DNA of 64,000 bases, taken from Bacillus pseudomycoides (GTDB taxonomy: Bacteria > Bacillota > Bacilli > Bacillales > Bacillaceae_G). Under the pieces are notes generated by a model. That model saw only the letters and a list, made by a program, of their open reading frames with translations, searched no databases and was not told the DNA's origin. The position numbers were made by a program, and so were the translations under genes. Positions 44,917 through 53,117 of the stretch are shown here, piece by piece. The stretch lies in contig NZ_CP064266.1 in NCBI RefSeq assembly GCF_022811845.1, forward strand, positions 248,001 through 312,000. The letters run 5' to 3'. How positions within the stretch are numbered: the first letter of the stretch is position 1; each line of letters starts with the position of its first letter.

Positions 44917-45307
44917 GTAAATCCTCCGCTAAAAATGCTCCTGGTAACAATTCTCCGACCGTTGTCTCCTGAATGTCACCATGTAAATTTGATAAGTATA
45001 CTTTCGTATCCTGTTTACATAATTCTATCATAACTTGACGGCACGCTCCACAAGGAGGTACTGGACGATTTGTATCCGCTACAACCGCTATCGCCACAAA
45101 TGCTTTATCCCCTTCAGAAATCGCTTTAAATAAAGCCGTTCTTTCGGCACAATTACATAATCCATATGATGCATTTTCAACATTACATCCACGGTATACT
45201 TTTCCATCTTCCGTTAATAATGCTGCACCTACTTGAAACTTAGAATATGGTACATACGCCTGTTTACGCGCTTCGATTGCTTCTTGAATTAATTCTTTGC
45301 TGTTCAT
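44909..45307 (-). CDS. cdd: Cytidine deaminase
   Basis: 132 aa. Homotetrameric zinc enzyme that deaminates cytidine and deoxycytidine. Catalytic NCAERTALF (C53, E55) and PCGACRQ (C86, C89) hold zinc. Part of the dgkA-cdd-era group. Ribosome site GGATGCGAGGGC. Confidence 0.96.
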   Translation of the reverse strand: MNSKELIQEAIEARKQAYVPYSKFQVGAALLTEDGKVYRGCNVENASYGLCNCAERTALFKAISEGDKAFVAIAVVADTNRPVPPCGACRQVMIELCKQDTKVYLSNLHGDIQETTVGELLPGAFLAEDLHE

Positions 45308-45411
45308 GCCCTCGCATCCTTTCCGCTTTCAATTGTGAAAAGATAAAATGAAACTTTCATTAATTAACGTTTTTAACGCTACCAAAGCATAACAAAAGCT
45401 TTGGAATGCAA

Positions 45412-45765
45412 CTATACCATATAAGGTAAAAAGATAATAGCACCAATTATAACAGCTATAACAGTAAACAAGAGTACCGCTCCGGCCGCAACATCTTTTG
45501 CAATTTTCGCCAACGGTTTAAAATCTGCTGTGACTAAATCAACTGTTTTTTCAACCGCTGTATTGACCATTTCCAAGCTCATTACAATCCCGATTGTAAT
45601 GAGTAATATGAGCCAATCTATTATCGTTACATGGAAATAAAGGCCGCAGCATATAACAATAACTGCGGCCAAAAAATGAATTTTCATATTTCGTTCGTGA
45701 CGAAGACAAAAGTATATACCAGCTATAGCATATCCAAAACTATTTATAAGTTTTCCTTTTCTCAT
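45412..45765 (-). CDS. dgkA: Undecaprenol kinase DgkA
   Basis: 117 aa, three membrane helices (about 30-47, 52-70, 95-115). Family motif EMVNTAVEKTVDL near 68. Bacillus members phosphorylate undecaprenol rather than diacylglycerol, recycling the lipid carrier for the wall. Overlaps ybeY by four bases. Confidence 0.92.
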   Translation of the reverse strand: MRKGKLINSFGYAIAGIYFCLRHERNMKIHFLAAVIVICCGLYFHVTIIDWLILLITIGIVMSLEMVNTAVEKTVDLVTADFKPLAKIAKDVAAGAVLLFTVIAVIIGAIIFLPYMV

Positions 45766-46232
45766 CTACCTAATCCAAATGCCTCTAAAATTTCCTTTTG
45801 TTTTCCAAACATCTCTTTTTCATCTTCATCTGTCATATGATCATAACCAAGTAAATGCAAAAATCCATGTAACGCTAAAAACCCTAGCTCACGATCAAAG
45901 GAATGCCCATATTCTCCAGCCTGTTCTTTCGCTCTTGGAATGGAAATAATAAGGTCCCCTAGCATACGCGGCATTTCCACTCCAACAATCTCCATCTCGC
46001 CTTCTCCCATATCCTCCATCGCAAAAGAAATAACATCTGTCGGTTGATCTTTATCGCGGTAATCACGATTAATTTCTTGAATACGTTCATTATCAACAAA
46101 TGTAACAGAAAGCTCTGTTCCGTCTTCTACACTCTCCATTCGTGCAGCTTGCTCTAGCAAATCACGAATCATATTCACATACTCTTCTTTTACTTCTTCT
46201 GTTTCATCAAAAAAATCTATTAATAAACTCAT
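45762..46232 (-). CDS. ybeY: Endoribonuclease YbeY
   Basis: 156 aa. The zinc motif HGFLHLLGYDH near 120-130 identifies the rRNA maturation nuclease. It acts in 16S 3' end processing and 70S quality control. Coupled by four-base overlaps to both pgpH and dgkA. Confidence 0.95.
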   Translation of the reverse strand: MSLLIDFFDETEEVKEEYVNMIRDLLEQAARMESVEDGTELSVTFVDNERIQEINRDYRDKDQPTDVISFAMEDMGEGEMEIVGVEMPRMLGDLIISIPRAKEQAGEYGHSFDRELGFLALHGFLHLLGYDHMTDEDEKEMFGKQKEILEAFGLGR

Positions 46233-48373
46233 TCTGTCACCTTTTCTTCCGGTGGTTCCGGATATTTAATACGAGAATGGAAAATACCATTTAACGTTTC
46301 ACATAAAGTTTTCCCAACAATTTGTAATTCTTTAAATGTCAAATTACATTCACTAAATTGTCCATCCTGCAAACGATCTTTTATAATACTTTGTACCAAA
46401 TTATTAATTTGTTCTGGTGTTGGATGGTTCATCGAACGCACTGCCGCTTCGACACTATCCGCAATCCCAACAATTGCAGACTCTTTTGACGTCGCTTTTG
46501 ATCCTGGGTAACGGAACATGTCTTCTGTATATTTCTCTTTATCTTCTTTAATTGCTTTATAGTAAAAATATTTAAGTAATGTCGTTCCATGATGCTGTCC
46601 GGCAATATCAATAATTTCTTGTGGAATATGATGTTCCTCTAACATCTTTACTCCATTTGTCACATGAGCAATAATAATATCTCTGCTCGTTTCAGGGTCT
46701 AATTTATCATGCGGGTTTTCAATCCCCATTTGGTTTTCTATAAAGAAGTGAGGCTGCAGTGTTTTCCCTATATCATGATAATACGCACCCACACGTGCTA
46801 AAACTCCATTTGCTCCAACAGCCTCACAAGCCGCCTCAGAAAGGTTAGCAACCATAACACTGTGATGATATGTTCCCGGTGCTTCTAGTAAAATTTTACG
46901 AAGGAGCGGATGATTCGGGCTGGAAAGCTCCATAAGCTTCATACTTGATACAATTCCAAGTCCACTTTCTAAATACGGTAAAATTCCCATCGCTAAAATG
47001 GAAGAGATAATACCAGAAGCTGCCGCCATTAATAGTTGCGAACCGATTTCAAGCGGCGAGAAATTCCCATTACGTAAAAGTAATAACGCGGCTAATAGAA
47101 CTACATTTAAAACAGAAACAAGTATCCCTGCTTGCAAAATCATCGTACGTCGATTTTTCTCTTTCAAAAAGATACTAACCGATAACGAACTTAGTAAAAC
47201 ATAAATACCTACACTATAATTCAGTGTACTCGTTACACCTTCATTAAACATGATACTCCCGCATACAGAGAAGATTATACTTGTTATAAAAACAAAACGA
47301 TCACCAATCATTAATTTTACCAATATTGTTCCCATCGCAACCGGAACAACGTACGCGATTCCTGCGTATTCCAATTTTTGAAACAAACTAATGATCTTCA
47401 TCAAAACAACTGTAATCGCCACAATTGTTGTATACGCTAAAATATATGGTTTTTCTTCTCTTTTCAATTTTAAAAACGATTCAAATTGTTTATGCATAAA
47501 GAATAAGAGCACACCAATAACAATTGCTAATCCTACAAATGGCTGGAATGTATTTCCTTGCTCAAGAAGCCCAACTAATTTCAACTGATCATATACTTCT
47601 CTTGTAATCGTGTCGCCTTCCTTCACGAGAATTTGTCCTTGAAGAATATAAACTGGCGCAACTGCATCTTCTGCTAATTTCTTTCGATCTTTGGTAGCAG
47701 TTGAATCATAGAAATAATTGGCTTCAATTGCATATTTCCCAAGCACATTAAGCGCTTCTTTTAAATCGCTATTCACATTAACATTGCGTATCTCATTAAC
47801 GAATCGCTCTCTCGCATCATTTTCTTCATTCATTTTAATGTGCGTACTCATAATATTATTAATCGCTGTTACCATAGCATCTCTTGCTAATGACAATTGA
47901 GCTGGCTCAGCATTCACAAATTGTAACAACACAGAATCAGATAAGCTTTTTGTTAAGTCAGTAGGCAATTTCTTTTTTAGCTTTTCTAATCGTTCCGCTG
48001 CAGAAATCGTTTTCTGTTCATCAGGACTACCAGACTTTGTCTCACCATCCACTTCTTTTATCGCACCAAAGACAGAGTTTACAATATCCACTTTATTTTG
48101 CTTATATTCACTTCGATATGTATATTGATCTTCAACCTTTTGAGCAGCTTCTCTTTTCTTTCTATCCGTCGTTACTTTATCTTCGATTTTGATAGGAGAG
48201 TGGATTGTTTGTTTCGAAATAGATAGCATTTTAACATCTAGTTGCTCTGGTTTCACATTGTTCATAAGTGCAAAAAACAGTACCGCTCCTAATAAAATAT
48301 AAGAAATCCAGCTTAATTTATTCGAATGTTGTATGTTACGAAACCACCTAGAAATTTCTTGAGATCTTGACAT
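46229..48373 (-). CDS. pgpH: 7TM-HD cyclic-di-AMP phosphodiesterase PgpH
   Basis: 714 aa. One N-terminal helix (about 21-37), a large extracellular domain, seven membrane helices (about 275-460), then a cytoplasmic HD domain: YHHSVMVANLSE, ARVGAYYHDIGKTL and GQHHGTTLLKYFYY. It hydrolyses c-di-AMP to pApA and so sets potassium/osmolyte and wall homeostasis. It is separated from phoH by a terminator and a decayed bcr1 repeat. Ribosome site GGAGAGGAGAAGGTATTGAA. Confidence 0.92.
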   Translation of the reverse strand: MSRSQEISRWFRNIQHSNKLSWISYILLGAVLFFALMNNVKPEQLDVKMLSISKQTIHSPIKIEDKVTTDRKKREAAQKVEDQYTYRSEYKQNKVDIVNSVFGAIKEVDGETKSGSPDEQKTISAAERLEKLKKKLPTDLTKSLSDSVLLQFVNAEPAQLSLARDAMVTAINNIMSTHIKMNEENDARERFVNEIRNVNVNSDLKEALNVLGKYAIEANYFYDSTATKDRKKLAEDAVAPVYILQGQILVKEGDTITREVYDQLKLVGLLEQGNTFQPFVGLAIVIGVLLFFMHKQFESFLKLKREEKPYILAYTTIVAITVVLMKIISLFQKLEYAGIAYVVPVAMGTILVKLMIGDRFVFITSIIFSVCGSIMFNEGVTSTLNYSVGIYVLLSSLSVSIFLKEKNRRTMILQAGILVSVLNVVLLAALLLLRNGNFSPLEIGSQLLMAAASGIISSILAMGILPYLESGLGIVSSMKLMELSSPNHPLLRKILLEAPGTYHHSVMVANLSEAACEAVGANGVLARVGAYYHDIGKTLQPHFFIENQMGIENPHDKLDPETSRDIIIAHVTNGVKMLEEHHIPQEIIDIAGQHHGTTLLKYFYYKAIKEDKEKYTEDMFRYPGSKATSKESAIVGIADSVEAAVRSMNHPTPEQINNLVQSIIKDRLQDGQFSECNLTFKELQIVGKTLCETLNGIFHSRIKYPEPPEEKVTE

Positions 48374-48400
48374 GATTTCAATACCTTCTCCTCTCCAGAC

Positions 48401-48546
48401 ATAAAGTGAAACTTTAAACAGCGGGGTTTTCTTTATCCCTACTAATTATTAATCCTTACCAATTGGACTTTTTATGAGCATGCTTCTAAATTGAGCTGCC
48501 TACTTGTCCATCCTTTAATGATAGTAAAAAATAGGCTATTCGCCAA
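48401..48546 (+). repeat. bcr1-type repeat, copy C (decayed)
   Basis: It starts ATAAAGTGAAACTTTAAACAG and follows copy A for about 85 bases with point changes (ATTATTAATCCTTACCAATTGG for the ATTATTAGCCCTCACC core, shown here in part). The right half is poorly conserved and the closing TTTAT/ATAAA is not evident. Orientation as copy A. It lies between phoH and pgpH, in the leader of pgpH. Confidence 0.75.
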
Positions 48547-48570
48547 CCCTTTCATCTACCTCTATCATAC

Positions 48571-48602
48571 AAAAAGAAATGATCCTTACAAATAGGATCA
48601 TT
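48571..48602 (-). terminator. phoH terminator
   Basis: AATGATCCT / AGGATCATT hairpin overlapping the phoH stop, with minus-strand TTTCTTTTTG tail. Confidence 0.82.
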
Positions 48603-49557
48603 CCATTTTATCATATGCCTCGATAATCCGCTGCACAAGTGGATGTCTTACAACGTCAGATTGATCTAATTTAACAAACGAAAGCCCTGATACACCTGAT
48701 AAAACGTGCGCAGCAACTGAAAGCCCTGATTTTACACCCTTCGGTAAGTCAACTTGCGATGGATCACCAGTAACAACCATTTTCGAACTAAAGCCGAGGC
48801 GAGTTAAAAACATTTTAATTTGAGCACCAGTTGTATTTTGAGCTTCATCTAAAATAACGAAAGAATCATCCAGCGTTCGCCCTCTCATATATGCAAGAGG
48901 TGCAATTTCAATCGTCCCTCTCTCCATCATACGCTGCGTATATTCTTGCCCAAGAATATCATGAAGCGCATCGTATAAAGGGCGTAAATAAGGATCTACT
49001 TTCTCTTTTAAATCCCCGGGTAAAAACCCTAAGCTCTCCCCTGCTTCTACAGCTGGTCTTGTTAAAATAATCTTTTTTACATACCCTTGTTTTAAGGCTC
49101 GCACAGCCATTACCACCGCTAAATACGTCTTCCCTGTACCTGCAGGCCCTATTCCAAATACAATATCGTTCTTCTTTAGCGCATGAATATACTGTCTTTG
49201 GCCCATTGTCTTCACACGAATTGATTTACCTTTTGCTGTTTTAAAAATTTCCTCTTCGTATAGCTCTTCAAAATGAGCTATTTTCCCTTGACGACCAAGC
49301 TGAATTGCGTATGCAACATCTCGTTCAGAGATTGATACACCTTTGCGAATAACAGCAAGTAATTGCTGTAAGATTTTTTCTACGAGCGCTACAGCTTCAT
49401 CCGTTCCAGATACACGAACAGCTTCTCCCCTAGTTACAATTGATACACCAAGTTCTCTTTCAATTACTTTTAAATGAGCATCATTTACTCCAAAAAGAGC
49501 AATTGCTTCGTTGTGATTTTCCAATTGTTGGTTCATTTCTACTAATTGTTCTGCCAT
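48598..49557 (-). CDS. phoH: PhoH-family ATPase
   Basis: 319 aa. Walker A GIGPAGTGKTYLAVVMA near 138 and Walker B FVILDEAQNTT near 236, the PhoH-like core, with an N-terminal KH-like part. Probably an RNA-linked ATPase or helicase; genomic pairing with ybeY suggests ribosome or RNA maintenance. It follows yqfD by three bases. Confidence 0.9.
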   Translation of the reverse strand: MAEQLVEMNQQLENHNEAIALFGVNDAHLKVIERELGVSIVTRGEAVRVSGTDEAVALVEKILQQLLAVIRKGVSISERDVAYAIQLGRQGKIAHFEELYEEEIFKTAKGKSIRVKTMGQRQYIHALKKNDIVFGIGPAGTGKTYLAVVMAVRALKQGYVKKIILTRPAVEAGESLGFLPGDLKEKVDPYLRPLYDALHDILGQEYTQRMMERGTIEIAPLAYMRGRTLDDSFVILDEAQNTTGAQIKMFLTRLGFSSKMVVTGDPSQVDLPKGVKSGLSVAAHVLSGVSGLSFVKLDQSDVVRHPLVQRIIEAYDKME

Positions 49558-49560
49558 TAC

Positions 49561-50760
49561 TCAGTCTCCTTGAATATCGGATTCAGATATTGGTTGTGGC
49601 TCTGCAATATTTTCAATCACTGTATAATGTAATGTGACTTTTAGATGCCCCACCTCAACCTCTTTACGCAAAATCTCATCACTTACAATCATAGCATGTT
49701 CATCCAATTTTTTCTTTAGTTCTTTTTCAGCCATTTCTTTTGCAACTTTCATTGCTTGCTTTTCAGTATATTCACGATTCGCCTCTTCTTCTTCTCGGAC
49801 GATTTCTTTTTCATAAGCAATTGGTAATGTAAATCCAAACAATTTCACATCATGCTTCAAAATTTCAGTACGAGAGTGCTTATACTTATCATGTTGAAAT
49901 CCCCATATTTTTATTTTAACACTTCCAAATCGCAGAAAATGTTCATTATAAGAATTTCCCGTATATACTTGAAATTGAGTCTTTAATGGAACGTTCACCT
50001 CAGATTTATACCATGTTTCTCCATATACAATTCCTTTAGCAGAAACAATTGTTGGATTATCTTCCTTTCCAAACATCCCCGACACAAGAAGTTGTCCCTT
50101 TTGCACATAATCGTTTTTCATTACAACTGGTTTCCCAGTTTCCACAAATGTTTTTTTAATTATCGCTTCTTTTTTGGCAATTAAATTTTGTGGTTTTCGC
50201 TCTTGCTCCTTCTCCGGCTCATTTTTTTCAACGATTTTAAAACGGTATGTTGTCCCCTTTATTTCTAGACCAGCCCACGTAATTGCATTAATATTATCTG
50301 TTAAATGGCGCTGAACATCCTCTACACTCGGCATTTGGAATTGCAACCTTCCCTTTTTAATCCCCATTTTGTCCAATTCTTTCATCAAAATATATTCCGT
50401 TTCCGGCTTTGCTCCTGTAATCTCAATTTTCCAGACCATATTGGATAAAGCAATCATGCCGAAAAAAAAGATAAGAAATCCAATTAGAAAGCCACTATTT
50501 TTGAGCAAACGCTTATTCCAAAACGGAAAACCGAAACGCCCAATAAAATATAGCTTGCATTCATTTTTTCGATAGATCGGTCTCAGTCGCTTTACATCGC
50601 GAAGCAACATACAAAATACTAATGTATCTTCTGTGATCTTCTTAACATCCCATACAAGCAAATTTCTGCGGACACACTCATTAATAAAGCGCTCCACTCC
50701 TCTACCTTCGATTCGAACTTTCACATATCCAACCCACCGTGTAAACCATTGATTCTTCAT
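49561..50760 (-). CDS. yqfD: Sporulation protein YqfD
   Basis: 399 aa. One membrane helix (about 87-105, GFLIGFLIFFFGMIALSNMV) after a basic cytoplasmic part, then a large outside domain with an EKEIVREEEEANREY coiled-coil segment. The family is restricted to spore formers and is expressed in the mother cell; exact role unknown. The start is the ATG after GTGGGGCGGACG. It is preceded by yqfC and followed by phoH. Confidence 0.87.
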   Translation of the reverse strand: MKNQWFTRWVGYVKVRIEGRGVERFINECVRRNLLVWDVKKITEDTLVFCMLLRDVKRLRPIYRKNECKLYFIGRFGFPFWNKRLLKNSGFLIGFLIFFFGMIALSNMVWKIEITGAKPETEYILMKELDKMGIKKGRLQFQMPSVEDVQRHLTDNINAITWAGLEIKGTTYRFKIVEKNEPEKEQERKPQNLIAKKEAIIKKTFVETGKPVVMKNDYVQKGQLLVSGMFGKEDNPTIVSAKGIVYGETWYKSEVNVPLKTQFQVYTGNSYNEHFLRFGSVKIKIWGFQHDKYKHSRTEILKHDVKLFGFTLPIAYEKEIVREEEEANREYTEKQAMKVAKEMAEKELKKKLDEHAMIVSDEILRKEVEVGHLKVTLHYTVIENIAEPQPISESDIQGD

Positions 50761-50859
50761 CGTCCGCCCCACTACCTTTCTCAAAAAGCACAGGTGTTAC
50801 GTCACTATTCTAATCAGTGCTTTCCTCACCTTTTATCCTTCAAATAGCTCGTACGAAAC

Positions 50860-50912
50860 GAAACATGAAGTGAAACTTCACTTATGGAAGTTTCACTTCA
50901 TGTTTCTTTTTT
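50860..50912. terminator. Strong hairpin between yqfC and yqfD
   Basis: GAAACATGAAGTGAAACTTC / GAAGTTTCACTTCATGTTTC, a 20-pair perfect stem with a seven-base loop; it includes the yqfC stop. The U tail is good on the plus strand (TTTTTTC) but weak on the minus strand (GTTTCG), the direction of the genes. Confidence 0.8.
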
Positions 50913-51191
50913 CTCATTTTCTAAAAATGTTACTTGTTCAATGATTCCTTCAAGTAAAAGCTCTTCTGGAAGAATTGTTTTAATAACAAATGATTGCCCT
51001 TTGATTAATAATTGACCATGTTTTAATAACAACCGCACTTCTTTATCTGTAAATACTAATAACCCTCGATGATTTTCTATATAAATATGTACTTGCCCGA
51101 CAAGGGTAATACGAGGTAGATCCATTAGCACATCCACTGGAAGGTCTATCTGCTTTGTTAGCCAATTTTTCATTTGTAATAATTTCTTCAT
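50898..51191 (-). CDS. yqfC: Sporulation protein YqfC (YabP family)
   Basis: 97 aa, beta-rich, LPRITLVGQVHIYIENHRG and LIKGQSFVIKTILPEELLLEG. YabP/YqfC family, mother-cell sporulation protein of unknown role, always beside yqfD. The start is the ATG eight bases after GAGGGGG; a TTG two codons earlier is too close. The neighbouring floA-nfeD pair of B. subtilis is absent between yqfC and yqeY. Confidence 0.86.
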   Translation of the reverse strand: MKKLLQMKNWLTKQIDLPVDVLMDLPRITLVGQVHIYIENHRGLLVFTDKEVRLLLKHGQLLIKGQSFVIKTILPEELLLEGIIEQVTFLENEKKET

Positions 51192-51264
51192 CTCCAAGAC
51201 CCCCTCTCATCCCATATGTATGAAAAAAGAGCTTGTAATATCACGTCCAAACAGAAAAAAGCAT

Positions 51265-51299
51265 AAAAAAGCGTCTCATTTCTCATGAGACGCTTTTTT
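51265..51299 (-). terminator. yqeY terminator
   Basis: AAAAAAGCGTCTCAT / ATGAGACGCTTTTTT stem; tail TTTTTTATGC on the minus strand. It closes rpsU-yqeY and separates it from yqfC. Confidence 0.92.
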
Positions 51300-51741
51300 A
51301 TGCTAATAGCTGTGTAACCAGCTTATTCACTTGTGATCCGTCTGCTTTACCTTTTACTTTCGGCATAACAGCACTCATCACCTTACCCATATCTGCTTTA
51401 GAAGCAGCACCAACATCAGCAATAACTTGTTTAATTACGTTCGCAAGCTCTTCCTCTGTTAATTGCTCTGGCAAATACGTGTTTAAAATCTGAATTTCAC
51501 GTTGCAGTTTATCAACAAGGTCATCACGACCCGCTTTTTTAAATTCAAGGAGGGAGTCCTTATGCTGTTTTACTTCACGAGCTAAAACTGTTAATTCCTC
51601 TTCTTCAGTAAGAGTATGTTGCAGTTTAATACCTTCATTTTGCAAAGCAGCCTTAACCATACGAATGACGGTTAATTTTTCTTTTTGTTTATTCTTCATC
51701 GCTTGTTTCATATCATCGTTTAAACGACCGAGAAGACTCAT
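51298..51741 (-). CDS. yqeY: YqeY/GatB-like domain protein
   Basis: 147 aa, all-helical, with the GatB/YqeY C-terminal-like domain (MKQAMKNKQKEKLTVIRMVK; VIADVGAASKADMGKVM). Members may touch tRNA-dependent amidation, but no activity is proved. Co-transcribed with rpsU, 15 bases downstream. Confidence 0.9.
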   Translation of the reverse strand: MSLLGRLNDDMKQAMKNKQKEKLTVIRMVKAALQNEGIKLQHTLTEEEELTVLAREVKQHKDSLLEFKKAGRDDLVDKLQREIQILNTYLPEQLTEEELANVIKQVIADVGAASKADMGKVMSAVMPKVKGKADGSQVNKLVTQLLA

Positions 51742-51756
51742 AACTTACACCCTCTC

Positions 51757-51930
51757 TTAGAATTTACGCTTTCTTGCCGCTTCAGATTTCTTCTTACGTT
51801 TTACACTTGGTTTTTCATAAAACTCGCGCTTTCTTGCTTCAGCAAGTGTACCAGTTTTAGAAACCGATCTTTTAAAACGGCGAAGTGCATCCTCCAAAGA
51901 CTCGTTTTTACGAACGACTGTTTTTGACAT
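51757..51930 (-). CDS. rpsU: 30S ribosomal protein S21
   Basis: 57 aa, [20 protein letters not shown] to a basic tail [13 protein letters not shown]21 binds the 3' minor domain of 16S rRNA and affects initiation. The start is the ATG after GGAGGGAGGGAAAGAGA; a longer frame adds nine unlikely codons. First gene of rpsU-yqeY behind a near-consensus promoter. Confidence 0.96.
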
Positions 51931-52014
51931 TCTCTTTCCCTCCCTCCGAAACATCACACTTACATACTAACTTCAGCATGCAAAAAGAAACACTTCTTCA
52001 GCATGTCTTTTACG

Positions 52015-52044
52015 ATTATAATACATTTTGTCACTTCTGGTCAA
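52015..52044 (-). promoter_or_regulatory. SigA promoter of rpsU-yqeY
   Basis: Minus strand -35 TTGACC (52039-52044), 18-bp spacer, -10 TATAAT (52015-52020). The ~80-base leader holds CATGCTGAAG twice (51971-51980 and 51996-52005). Confidence 0.8.
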
Positions 52045-52189
52045 CTATTTGACAGAATAAAAGAAGAGTAGATGCTCTAGTTCTACATAAATTCATTCTA
52101 ATTGTGTATTATAACTGCTGTATATTATATATACGGATTGAACGACCGACATAAAACCATTCCTTGTAGGTAGGAGAGAGCATCCGCTT

Positions 52190-52279
52190 ATGGATAGAAG
52201 CGAACAGTTCCTTTTTAGCCCCACGCCATGTGAAGACCGAAGGAGAAAACGAATAGAAGTCTCCTTCGGTTCTTCATAG
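52190..52279 (+). CDS. Possible 29-residue small protein (doubtful)
   Basis: ATG 52190 to TAG 52279, encoding MDRSEQFLFSPTPCEDRRRK and nine more residues. TAGGAGAG stands 21 bases upstream of the ATG, which is farther than usual. Its 3' half coincides with a strong hairpin, so an RNA function is equally possible. I list it as a candidate only. Confidence 0.25.
   Translation: MDRSEQFLFSPTPCEDRRRKRIEVSFGSS
52232..52275 (+). terminator. Strong hairpin, possible terminator
   Basis: GAAGA-CCGAAGGAGA pairs with TCTCCTTCGG-(T)-TCTTC, 15 pairs with one bulge and a 13-base loop. Neither strand has a long T run, so it may stabilise deoC mRNA (minus) or end a short plus-strand RNA. Confidence 0.5.
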
Positions 52280-52306
52280 CCGCAATTTATCCGGCTCCGC
52301 TTTATA

Positions 52307-52972
52307 TTAATAATCAGTTGTTGCTGTTTTTCCACTTACTAGCGCAACACCAGAACTTGTTCCGATGCGTGTTGCTCCCGCTTTTACCATTGCATCCATG
52401 TCTTCCTCACTACGAACACCGCCAGAAGCTTTTACACCGATTTTGGGTCCAACTGTTTTTCTCATTAACGCTACATCTTCTACTGTTGCTCCACCTGTTG
52501 AGAAGCCAGTTGATGTTTTTACAAAGTCTACACCTGCTGTTACAGACAATTCACAAGCACGAATCTTTTCTTCTTCTGTCAATAGGCATGTTTCAATAAT
52601 AATTTTCACAAGCGCTTTTCCTTTTGCAGCTTCTACAACTGCACGAACGTCACGCTCTACTAATTCATCATTTTTATCTTTTAATGCACCGATGTTAATT
52701 ACCATATCAACTTCTGTTGCACCTTTTGCAATTGCATCCTGCGTTTCAAATGCTTTTGTTTCTGGTGTATTTTCCCCAAGCGGGAATCCGATTACTGTAC
52801 AAACTTTTACATCTGTACCTTTTAATAATTCAGCTGCTGTTTCGACCCAAGTAGGGTTTACACATACAGACGCGAAGTCATGTTTCTTTGCTTCTTCACA
52901 TAATGTAACAATCGCTTCTTTTTTTGTATCCGGTTTTAATAATGTGTGGTCAATTAATTTTGCATAGTTCAT
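52307..52972 (-). CDS. deoC: Deoxyribose-phosphate aldolase
   Basis: 221 aa. It splits deoxyribose-5-phosphate to acetaldehyde and glyceraldehyde-3-phosphate in nucleoside breakdown. Schiff-base lysine in GVDFVKTSTGF near 152, and a second lysine in KIGVKASGGVRS near 181. The start is the ATG after AAAGGGGCATACGAAAAA; a longer frame begins 14 codons earlier. It is an insertion relative to B. subtilis between mtaB and rpsU. Expressed alone. Confidence 0.95.
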   Translation of the reverse strand: MNYAKLIDHTLLKPDTKKEAIVTLCEEAKKHDFASVCVNPTWVETAAELLKGTDVKVCTVIGFPLGENTPETKAFETQDAIAKGATEVDMVINIGALKDKNDELVERDVRAVVEAAKGKALVKIIIETCLLTEEEKIRACELSVTAGVDFVKTSTGFSTGGATVEDVALMRKTVGPKIGVKASGGVRSEEDMDAMVKAGATRIGTSSGVALVSGKTATTDY

Positions 52973-53076
52973 TTTTTCGTATGCCCCTTTCTTCACTACA
53001 CGGTTGTCTGACAACCATAACGGTTAGCATTATAGCATGAAATATTACAACTTCATATCTTAACTTCTCCAGCAAA

Positions 53077-53112
53077 GAAAAAAGCATGCAAACCCTTTTC
53101 GTTTGCATGCTT
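53077..53112 (-). terminator. mtaB terminator
   Basis: AGCATGCAAAC / GTTTGCATGCT stem with minus-strand TTTTTTC tail, just past the mtaB stop. It ends the heat-shock transcript before deoC. Confidence 0.9.
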
Positions 53113-53117
53113 TCGTA

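Larger units (their letters stand above)
51931..52306. other. 376-bp structured intergenic region between rpsU and deoC
   Basis: The left 100 bp is the rpsU leader and promoter. The right 200 bp is unexplained: an AT-rich plus-strand promoter-like run near 52108-52136, GGTAGGAGAG at 52159-52168, a 29-codon frame at 52190-52279, and a strong GC hairpin at 52232-52275. No known RNA family was recognised. Confidence 0.5.

Noticed and set aside
52093..52335. 80-codon minus-strand frame at the deoC 3' end
   Set aside because: It begins inside deoC in another frame, has no ribosome site, and runs through the strong hairpin; likely chance.
52365..52967. 200-codon plus-strand frame
   Set aside because: Antisense shadow of deoC with Ser/Thr/Pro/Val-rich low-quality composition.
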